Under the pieces are notes generated by a model, which was not told the DNA's origin, did no database searches, and was given only the letters and a program-made list of their open reading frames with translations. Source: Campylobacterota bacterium (lineage in GTDB: Bacteria > Campylobacterota > Campylobacteria > Campylobacterales > Sulfurovaceae). Taken from it: DNA of 48,384 nucleotides. The translations under genes and the position numbers were made by a program. The stretch covers positions 1 through 48,384 of the forward strand of contig DSDW01000135.1 in NCBI GenBank assembly GCA_011048515.1, written 5' to 3'. Positions 42,096 through 48,384 of the stretch are shown in pieces; positions within the stretch are counted from its first letter, which is position 1; every line of letters begins with the position of its first letter.

Positions 42096-42713
42096 TTAAT
42101 AGACCAGCGGTACAAACCTGAACCCATAGATGCTCTCTCTTTGATACTCCTCTTCAGAGGTTTTTGTGACCACTTCGATGGAGTCTCTTACAGGGATGAC
42201 TAGTTTGCCCCCGACATTGAGCTGGTCTATCAGCTCTTCAGGGAGTTCATCTGCCGCTGCGGAGACGAGTATCTTGTCAAACTTTTTCCCGGGAACTCCG
42301 AGTCTTTCTCCGGCTTTTTCGATCCGGCATCTTGTTTCGTCCGGGCAGTATCTTGCAAGATTGAACTTGCCGAGCTCTACGAGGGAGTCTATCCTCTCGA
42401 GTCCCAGGACACTTCCCTCGTCCCCGACGATATGGCAGAGCATGGCAGTCGTCCAGCCTGAACCCGCACCGATATCAAGGATCTTGTCTCCTTTTTGCGG
42501 AGAAAGTTGCTCAAGCATGAAGGCGACGGTGGTAGGCTGGGATATTGTCTGGTTCTCCCCGATACCCAGAGGTGCATCGACATAAGCAGCCTCTTTGAAC
42601 ATATCAGGGACGAAATCCGCCCTGTCGACCTTTTCAAAGGCTTCGATGATATGCCGGCTTTTGAGTACCCTGTCGATAATGATCGCATCAATGAGTGAGT
42701 CTAGATCTTTCAC
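42096..42713 (-). CDS. pcm: Protein-L-isoaspartate O-methyltransferase
   Basis: 205 residues. Repairs isoaspartyl residues in aged proteins by SAM methylation. F-V-P-D-M-F near 33, G-Q-T-I-S-Q-P-type motif N-Q-T-I-S-Q-P-T-T-V (54-63), SAM motif I-L-D-I-G-A-G-S-G-W, then I-L-V-S-A-A-A-D-E and G-G-K-L-V-I-P-V. GTG start at 42713 behind AAGGAAAAAA. About 120 nt downstream of AMMECR1 on the same strand, separated by the heptanucleotide repeat. Confidence 0.93.
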   Translation of the reverse strand: MKDLDSLIDAIIIDRVLKSRHIIEAFEKVDRADFVPDMFKEAAYVDAPLGIGENQTISQPTTVAFMLEQLSPQKGDKILDIGAGSGWTTAMLCHIVGDEGSVLGLERIDSLVELGKFNLARYCPDETRCRIEKAGERLGVPGKKFDKILVSAAADELPEELIDQLNVGGKLVIPVRDSIEVVTKTSEEEYQRESIYGFRFVPLVY

Positions 42714-42793
42714 TTTTTTCCTTTTTGATCTGTGCTTTTTTATTTATTTCTTGCAAGTACAACCATTTCCGACTACTATTAACTGCTCCTGAC

Positions 42794-42835
42794 TTTTTAC
42801 TTTTTACTTTTTACTTTTTACTTTTTACTTTTTAC
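42794..42835. repeat. Heptanucleotide tandem repeat, six exact copies
   Basis: TTTTTAC repeated six times (GTAAAAA on the coding strand). The unit at 42829-42835 contains the stop codon (42832-42834) of the AMMECR1 gene, and the array forms the spacer before pcm. A unit of 7 is a slippage-prone VNTR. Confidence 0.9.
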
Positions 42836-43398
42836 CGCTTCTCTTCTTTATACTCCTCTACCCGGTAGGTAAAAATCTGCGGGTGGAAGGCAAGGCACTC
42901 CATCCCCATGCCGGCTTTCATACATAGATGCATAAAAAAACTTTCGAAATCAGGCAGCTGTTCCCATACCTGCGGCAGGTAGGTTGCCTGATGCACTGCA
43001 TCGTGTTTGAGGATCACACCGTCTCTGCCTACGCTGATCTTTGCTTTCAGGTCATCGACAGAGCTGTAGTCGATTTCCTGCGGCGGTGTAAGGATAGAGA
43101 CCTCGATCACGATCTTTTCGAACTCCTCCTTGGTCAATGAAGGAAACCTCGGATCATCCAGAGCGGCAGCTTTGGCATTATGTATCAGATCTTCATAGAG
43201 GGGACGGTGTGCGACGATCGAGCCGATACAGCCTCTGAGCATTGCATACTCTCCGACGGTAAGTGTGACAAAACATGCACCTTGATCTTTGAGCCACGGG
43301 TGTGCCTGAAGGATCTCATCAAGATCCAGGGGGTAGGGGACACCTACTGCTTCGGCGATAGCTGCACGTGCCAGTTTCAGTAACACTTCTTTTTTCAT
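42832..43398 (-). CDS. amrA: AmmeMemoRadiSam system protein A (AMMECR1)
   Basis: 188 residues of the AMMECR1 family: F-V-T-L-T-V-G-E-Y-A-M-L-R-G-C-I-G-S-I near 43-61, A-A-A-L-D-D-P-R-F-P-S-L, I-E-V-S-I-L-T-P-P and G-R-D-G-V-I-L. AMMECR1 occurs in all domains of life with unknown chemistry; in prokaryotes it travels with Memo and a radical SAM enzyme. The start overlaps the Memo gene stop by 4 nt. Confidence 0.92.
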   Translation of the reverse strand: MKKEVLLKLARAAIAEAVGVPYPLDLDEILQAHPWLKDQGACFVTLTVGEYAMLRGCIGSIVAHRPLYEDLIHNAKAAALDDPRFPSLTKEEFEKIVIEVSILTPPQEIDYSSVDDLKAKISVGRDGVILKHDAVHQATYLPQVWEQLPDFESFFMHLCMKAGMGMECLAFHPQIFTYRVEEYKEEKR

Positions 43399-44204
43399 TT
43401 TGGCTCCACGAAAGCGGCGCTCATATATCCTACTACCTGCGACTCATCACCGCTGGCATCCGCACTTGTCCGATAATCCAGCAGTACAGGTTCCAGTCCC
43501 AGCTCTTTTGCTGCGATCATCAAGGCCTCTATTCCGATCTTCCCGCATGCTTCGCATCCTTCGTGCAGCTTCGTCCGATCAAGGGTTTTTACTGCTTCCA
43601 GGCAGATACCGTCAAGATGGTTTGCCTTCCGTATATTGTAGTAGTGGCTGAGATCCGTGCTGATCACTACGGCTGTTTTGGGATCTTGTAGCAGTTTTTT
43701 TATCAGTGGTGCCAGCCTCTCAGGCTTTTCATCCGAGTAGACGATCTCTTCCACTTCTACCTCCGGCTTATAGGCTTTGATAAATGGAAACTGTACCTCC
43801 GTACTATGCTCATGGTGTGCATCGGGAAAATACTCAAGTCCAAACTCCTCTTTCAGCCTGCAGGCAAGTTTTCTGTCTATGGGTAGATCCCCCAGGGGCG
43901 TGTGATAATTGTCACATTCGGCAATACTGGTTCCTTTGAAATAGACCCGATGGCTTGGCCCGATAATGACGATATGCTCGATCTCCTGATCTGCAAGCAG
44001 TTTGAATGCGATATTTGCCGTGAAACCACTGTAGATATATCCTGCATGCGGAACGATTACGGCTCTGGGGTGCAGCTGCCAGATCGGATCTTCTTTTGCA
44101 AAATGCTGTTCGAGTATCTGGTTATAGTGGTCAAATACTTTTTTGATCTCCTGGGGGTTGGAAGGGTAGAACTGGCCCTCTACCGCTGTCTCTCTTGTGC
44201 TCAT
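43395..44204 (-). CDS. amrB: AmmeMemoRadiSam system protein B (Memo family)
   Basis: 269 residues. A-V-E-G-Q-F-Y-P near 8-15, V-I-V-P-H-A-G-Y-I-Y-S-G, S-H-R-V-Y-F-K-G-T-S, H-E-H-S-T-E-V-Q-F-P-F and S-T-D-L-S-H-Y show the Memo/DODA-related fold with its metal-site histidines. Human Memo1 shares these. Role in bacteria unknown. 93 nt downstream of the radical SAM gene. Confidence 0.93.
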   Translation of the reverse strand: MSTRETAVEGQFYPSNPQEIKKVFDHYNQILEQHFAKEDPIWQLHPRAVIVPHAGYIYSGFTANIAFKLLADQEIEHIVIIGPSHRVYFKGTSIAECDNYHTPLGDLPIDRKLACRLKEEFGLEYFPDAHHEHSTEVQFPFIKAYKPEVEVEEIVYSDEKPERLAPLIKKLLQDPKTAVVISTDLSHYYNIRKANHLDGICLEAVKTLDRTKLHEGCEACGKIGIEALMIAAKELGLEPVLLDYRTSADASGDESQVVGYMSAAFVEPK

Positions 44205-44297
44205 CTACAGACTCCTTTTTATTCTTTCTCCTTGGAAAGAAGCAAAGCTCCTTCCCAATTCCTCTCACTGAAGCTTTGCCTTTGGCAAGAGAAGGAG

Positions 44298-45290
44298 TCA
44301 TTTCCAGACTCCTTCTATCTCTCTTTGGCATTTGGGGCAATGCCCGTCTTTTAGTTTATTAACGGTAATACTATATCCTGTTCTGTCGATCAGCAGCTCG
44401 TTGCATTCGGGACAGTGCGTATCACCATGCACAGGGACATTCCCCAGATAGATATAGTGCAGTCCCGCCTCTTTCCCTATCTTTTTGGCGCGCTGCAGTG
44501 TCTCCAATCCAGTCCTTTCATGATCAAGCATTTTGTAGTCAGGATGGAATGCGCTCAGGTGCCAGGGGACATGGGCACCAAGGTCATTTCTGATGAATTC
44601 CGCCATCTCTCTGAGATCGTTGTCACTGTCATTTTCACCCTCGATCAGCAGGGTTGTCACCTCTACCCATATTCCCGCATCTACCATTCTTCGAAGGGTA
44701 TCCTTGACCTCTTCAAGGCCTCCTTTGAGTACCTTTCTGTAGTACTCGTCATTCCAGCTTTTCAGGTCGATGTTGGCCGCATCGAGCCAGCTTGCCATAT
44801 CTTCGATCACTTCGGGAGTTTCAAACCCGTTGCTTACATAGATATTTTTCAGTCCCTTTTCTTTTGCAAGCAGTCCGATATCTTTGGCATAGGGGTAAAA
44901 AATCGTAGGTTCATTATAGGTGTAGGCGATCGAACTGCATCCGTTTTCAAGTGCCATCGCTACCATCTCTTCAGGAGAGACATAGATATTTTCATTGATC
45001 TCATGCTCCTGGGAGATATCCCAGTTCTGGCAGAAGGGACACCGGAAATTGCACCCTACCGTACCGAAGGAGAGTGCGGTAGTTCCGGGAAGAAGATGAT
45101 AAAGCGGCTTTTTCTCTACCGGATCGACATGGAGTGCAACAGGGTGGCCGTATACAAGATTTTTCAGCTTACCCTCAACATTCTGGTTGACGCCGCACAT
45201 TCCTATCCTGCCCTCTTTGAGTTTGCAGTAGTGGCGACAGAGCAGGCAGATGATCCTCTCTTTTTCTTTCTCTTCTTTATAGTATTGCAT
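44298..45290 (-). CDS. amrS: AmmeMemoRadiSam system radical SAM enzyme
   Basis: 330 residues. Radical SAM motif in T-V-G-C-N-F-R-C-P-F-C-Q-N-W (C-x3-C-x2-C). An N-terminal Cys set (C-L-L-C-R-H-Y-C ... G-M-C-G-V) and a C-terminal zinc-ribbon-like set (H-C-P-E-C...H-C-P-K-C) bracket the barrel. Resembles pyruvate-formate-lyase activating enzymes, but no glycyl-radical enzyme is nearby. First gene of the triad; a leader GAG-type site is weak. Confidence 0.93.
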   Translation of the reverse strand: MQYYKEEKEKERIICLLCRHYCKLKEGRIGMCGVNQNVEGKLKNLVYGHPVALHVDPVEKKPLYHLLPGTTALSFGTVGCNFRCPFCQNWDISQEHEINENIYVSPEEMVAMALENGCSSIAYTYNEPTIFYPYAKDIGLLAKEKGLKNIYVSNGFETPEVIEDMASWLDAANIDLKSWNDEYYRKVLKGGLEEVKDTLRRMVDAGIWVEVTTLLIEGENDSDNDLREMAEFIRNDLGAHVPWHLSAFHPDYKMLDHERTGLETLQRAKKIGKEAGLHYIYLGNVPVHGDTHCPECNELLIDRTGYSITVNKLKDGHCPKCQREIEGVWK

Positions 45291-45415
45291 CAGAGACCCC
45301 TTTATGAGTCATTAAGACTCAGGTATTTCTGATGATACCACATAAATAATCAGTTTGTCAAATCACATTTTGGGGAGGGTATCGGATGAAGGCAAAGCTT
45401 CTGCTTCGCATTCCT

Positions 45416-46075
45416 TTACATCAGGCTTTTGACCTTCTTCAGGTCTTCAAATACCTCTTTTTTCGCACTGGGGTTTCTGAGCAGGTAGCTGGGGTGGAAT
45501 GTAGGGATGATGATATAGTCCGGCTGCTGGTTGATCACGCCTCTGATCTGGCTGATAGGCGTGGTGTCATCGGTCAGGTAATGATAGGCTGTGGAACCCA
45601 GCGTTACAACCAGTTTTGGCTTGATCAGTTCGATCTGTTTGAAGAGGTAGGGTCTGCAGGTATGTGCCTCTGTCGCAGTAGGGGCACGGTTACCCGGAGG
45701 ACGGCACTTGACGATATTGGCGATATAGACCTCTGACCTTGGGATGTTCAGCACATTTTCGATCATCTTGGTGAGAAGTTCGCCGGATTTTCCGACAAAC
45801 GGTTTGCCCTGTGCATCCTCGCTCGCCCCCGGTCCTTCCCCGACAAAGAGGATATCGGCATTCTCATTGCCTTCACCAAAGACTACTTTCGTCCGGCTTT
45901 TGCTGAGTTCGCACAGGTGACAGTTGAGTGCCTGCTTTTTGAGTGCTTCCATGGTGTTTGGCAATGCAAGGTCGGAAGGATCTTCCTTGAAAACAGTCAG
46001 ATCAGTATAGCGGTGACCGAGATCTTTCAACTGATAAAGGTGTTTGAGCAGTAGTGCATTTTTGAGGTTTTTCAT
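45416..46075 (-). CDS. Uracil-DNA glycosylase, family 4
   Basis: 219 residues that remove uracil from DNA as the first step of base excision repair. 4Fe-4S ligands C52, C55, C124 and C140 (C-H-L-C; K-C-R-P-P; H-T-C-R-P). Active-site motif F-V-G-E-G-P-G-A-S-E-D and F-H-P-S-Y-L-L-R are intact. ATG 46075. Stands alone after a 125-nt gap. Confidence 0.93.
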   Translation of the reverse strand: MKNLKNALLLKHLYQLKDLGHRYTDLTVFKEDPSDLALPNTMEALKKQALNCHLCELSKSRTKVVFGEGNENADILFVGEGPGASEDAQGKPFVGKSGELLTKMIENVLNIPRSEVYIANIVKCRPPGNRAPTATEAHTCRPYLFKQIELIKPKLVVTLGSTAYHYLTDDTTPISQIRGVINQQPDYIIIPTFHPSYLLRNPSAKKEVFEDLKKVKSLM

Positions 46076-46203
46076 GGAGGTATTATACTCTCAATGGCTT
46101 AATGGGTCAATGAAATGGCACCTCATTTTAAAGGACTTTTGCATTGAGGTTATGTTCAAACTTACGGGTGTTTTCCTCGTCTGCCACTCTCCCGGTGGAA
46201 TAA

Positions 46204-46235
46204 AGAAAAGAACTTATATTGATTTGGAAGTGGAG
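46204..46235 (+). repeat. One-arm remnant of the MITE-like element, copy 3
   Basis: GAAAAGAACTTATATTGATT then TGGAAGTGGAG matches the left arm of copy 1 at 6824-6851 almost base for base; the rest is gone. The stretch 46076-46327 holds no gene. Confidence 0.7.
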
Positions 46236-46327
46236 AGCAAAAAGACAAACCTCATAAAGTTTTATATTTTATAAGGTTTTCTCTAGATTCCATTTTCTAG
46301 CAATACTTTTTAAGATTGCATCTAAAA

Positions 46328-48061
46328 TCACGACGAACAGCTGACATGGGATATGCCGGCAATGTCAAAGAACTCTGAGGGCTTTTCTCTATAGTATTTC
46401 TCCTCTATCGCTTTAGATTGCTCTTTATAGGGGTTTGTCATCACTTCCTGCAACTCTTTGATGCGTGTATAGTCTCCATTGGCGGCCTGTTGATAGGCAG
46501 GGACAAGAAACCACTCTCGCAAAGTGTATTTTGGGTTCGACGCTTTCATCTGTTTAGAGAGCTTTTCACGGGATTCCGGCGAAGTGGCATTGATATCAAC
46601 CGGGTTGGAGTGCTGAATGAGCGATCTCCATTGTTCCAGCCACTCCGACCATCTTTTTAAAATCTTTTCATTGAATCTGGAGTCACCGTAAAAGCTTTTA
46701 GTGAGCACAGAGATATCCTCGGGTACCGTAGAGAGTTCGCGAAAGAAGATCGTATAGTCAACAGAGGTCTCTATCATCAGCGTTACAAGTGCATTGAAGA
46801 GCGATGCATTAAAAGTTTCTAGTCCAAGCTTGGAAGCCCACATCTTTATCATCTGCCCCTGCATGACCTGAGGAAATCCCTCTCTTATCTCATCCAACTG
46901 ATCCAGAGCATCCTCATTCGACTCCAGCAGCGGTTTTAAAGCCAGGCAGAACATATGAAAGTTACGTTCGGCAGCCTGCGGTTGATTGAGAAATGAGAAG
47001 TGCACTCCGCCACCCGTCCACGGCTGATATCTCGGGTCGAACATATCTATAAATCCGAATGGTCCGTAATCGAGGGTAAAGCCGCCTGCGGCACAGTTGT
47101 CGCTGTTGAAATTTCCCTGACAGTAGCCAACACGGATCCAGTTCGCCACCAGAGAGGTGAGGCGTTTTCGAAACTCACGTGCCAGCAAGAGCACTTTTTC
47201 CTCTGTAGGCAACTGCGCATCGATGACGTCACTGTACTCACGATCGATCAAGTGCAGCACGATTTTTTCAAGCTCCTCCATCGCTTGTGGATGCTCATTT
47301 TTACGCGCACGGCGGCCGAAAAGTTCCAGTTGCCCCACACGGATGAATGAAGGGGCAACCCGTGTGGTGATAGCAACCGCCTCATCGATCATGACTTCGG
47401 GGTCTCTTGAGTACGATCCTTTGGTAAACCATGGCCGCCTGACCGTCTCTGTTCTTGAGGTATAGAGCGTCAAAGAGCGGGATGTCGGTACGCCCAGAGC
47501 ATGCATATGCTCTTGTGCCAAAAACTCACGAATACTTGAACGCAGGACGGCACGACCGTCAGCACCCCGGCAGTAGGGCGTTCTACCGGCTCCTTTAAGC
47601 TGCATCTCCCAACGTTTTCCGTTGATCACGGCTTCAAGGATGGAAACGGCACGGCCATCACCATACCCGTTGCCCGTCCGAAAAGGACACTGCTCGTAGT
47701 ACTCCGTTCCGTAGATGGAAAGTGCATACCCTGTTGCCCAACCGACCTTTCGCATCGGCTCAGGCAAGTGCGAGGTATCGCCGGAGAACATTCTCATAAA
47801 ATCCTCTGATTGTGCCAAGCTGTCGGCAAAACCCAGTTCACTAAAAAAGTTCTTACTGTGCACGATGTACTTGGGATTTTCAATTGCGGTAGGATTTACG
47901 GGGACATAATGCCCGCTGAAGACTTCTCTCGGCGCGTGGTCGACACCGTCTGCTGTTGCTTCAGGATCAGGGTTTAATGTATCCATGAGAGAATAATCCG
48001 CCAATGTTGCGAGATCGCAGAGCGTCTCTACTTCTGCAGAGGTTTTATTTGTTGAGTTCAT
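46328..48061 (-). CDS. selO: Protein adenylyltransferase SelO (YdiU family)
   Basis: 577 residues with a pseudokinase fold that transfers AMP from ATP to Ser, Thr or Tyr of other proteins. Y-V-P-V-N-P and F-F-S-E-L-G-F near the start; [20 protein letters not shown] (flipped nucleotide site); then G-N-F-N-S-D-N and [11 protein letters not shown] as catalytic and metal segments. The protein ends S-C-S-S, so Cys575 is third from the end, the place taken by selenocysteine in animal SelO. Start ATG 48061. 48062-48384 holds nothing I can support. Confidence 0.95.
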   Translation of the reverse strand: MNSTNKTSAEVETLCDLATLADYSLMDTLNPDPEATADGVDHAPREVFSGHYVPVNPTAIENPKYIVHSKNFFSELGFADSLAQSEDFMRMFSGDTSHLPEPMRKVGWATGYALSIYGTEYYEQCPFRTGNGYGDGRAVSILEAVINGKRWEMQLKGAGRTPYCRGADGRAVLRSSIREFLAQEHMHALGVPTSRSLTLYTSRTETVRRPWFTKGSYSRDPEVMIDEAVAITTRVAPSFIRVGQLELFGRRARKNEHPQAMEELEKIVLHLIDREYSDVIDAQLPTEEKVLLLAREFRKRLTSLVANWIRVGYCQGNFNSDNCAAGGFTLDYGPFGFIDMFDPRYQPWTGGGVHFSFLNQPQAAERNFHMFCLALKPLLESNEDALDQLDEIREGFPQVMQGQMIKMWASKLGLETFNASLFNALVTLMIETSVDYTIFFRELSTVPEDISVLTKSFYGDSRFNEKILKRWSEWLEQWRSLIQHSNPVDINATSPESREKLSKQMKASNPKYTLREWFLVPAYQQAANGDYTRIKELQEVMTNPYKEQSKAIEEKYYREKPSEFFDIAGISHVSCSS

Positions 48062-48384
48062 AGATCTTCCTTATTTTAAAAACGTACACGTATTTGAAGA
48101 TTGCAACAAGCATGTCCCTATATCATTGAGTTGCACGTATCAATCTTCATCTTTCTTCGGCACTATATCAGATGAAACATAAAACAAGTGCACCAATGGT
48201 AGAGCTATTCAGCCTATTCAGACACCTATTTCACTTGTACCATATCAAAAAGCTTCTTATTCTGACTGCGGAGAGGAAGCATAATCTCCCATTACCTAAA
48301 TAATACTTTAGTGCTTTCAAAAGTTAGAGATATTTCAGATATACTCTTTATACTAAAATTTCAAAGGTCATTATGTTCTTGTGA

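Noticed and set aside
42717-42793. Possible promoter before pcm
   Set aside because: AT-rich stretch without a convincing -10/-35 pair.
44225-44300. Hairpin-like GCAAAGCT...AGCTTTGC between the Memo and radical SAM genes
   Set aside because: Loop is long and the unit lies within an operon, so no terminator or riboswitch is claimed.
1-48384. CRISPR arrays, rRNA and tRNA genes
   Set aside because: No regularly spaced direct repeats with unique spacers apart from attC sites, which enclose genes; no rRNA or tRNA-like sequence was noticed.

Overview
The window looks like a chromosomal segment of a Campylobacterota (Epsilonproteobacteria) member, most likely a sulfur- or hydrogen-oxidising relative of Sulfurovum or Sulfurimonas. 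The evidence is gene content and order: fbp-mobB, then slt-yggT-gltX as in Helicobacter and Campylobacter, an AtpZ-type protein, and many short operons with small intergenic gaps. No rRNA, tRNA or CRISPR array was seen. The genus is an inference.

Layout. 1-4268: fbp (partial), mobB, a lipoprotein, and the leftward operon gltX-yggT-slt. 4498-6759: a GlnRS-YqeY fusion, divergent from a GluRS2-type gltX that has lost its KMSKS loop. 6814-6981: a MITE-like inverted repeat, first of three related copies. 7113-12217: mostly single-gene units (L,D-transpeptidase, PEBP, mscL, GlsB-like, HiPIP, dodecin, coiled-coil protein, secreted protein, flavin reductase).

12352-15942 is an integron. Leftward cassettes of unknown function (one DUF3995 membrane protein, one zinc-ribbon membrane protein, two tiny membrane proteins, two larger orphans) are separated by about 70-bp attC sites. 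They are preceded by a core attI-like site and a good outward promoter (Pc). The divergent integrase gene is broken: its first 27 codons lie at 15943-16023 and a decayed C-terminal remnant with the catalytic tyrosine lies at about 20224-20336. Between the halves sit a second MITE copy, a SAM methyltransferase, a frameshifted REP-associated transposase flanked by palindromes, and a 954-residue lipoprotein gene. The array therefore looks frozen unless an integrase is supplied from elsewhere.

20346-31821: a lipid-kinase-like gene, a split pqiA-pqiA-pqiB-pqiC lipid-transport operon, an unknown secreted protein with a radical-SAM/SPASM gene, SYLF protein, alpha-carbonic anhydrase, AtpZ and partner, an amidase and a sodium/solute symporter. 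31959-38136: a small HTH protein, a cytochrome c, an orphan response regulator, a two-gene cytochrome bd-like oxidase whose large subunit ends in a c-type heme domain, a FAH-family hydrolase, and a LysR effector domain without its DNA-binding domain. 38271-48061: a TonB-like protein without a normal start codon, hemL, a sensor-like membrane protein, a leftward cluster holding the complete AmmeMemoRadiSam triad plus pcm and a deaminase, a family 4 uracil-DNA glycosylase, and selO.

Main points for follow-up: the split integron integrase; the GluRS2 with lost catalytic elements beside an acquired GlnRS; the c-heme bd-like oxidase with a paralogous second subunit; and the MITE/RAYT repeat system.
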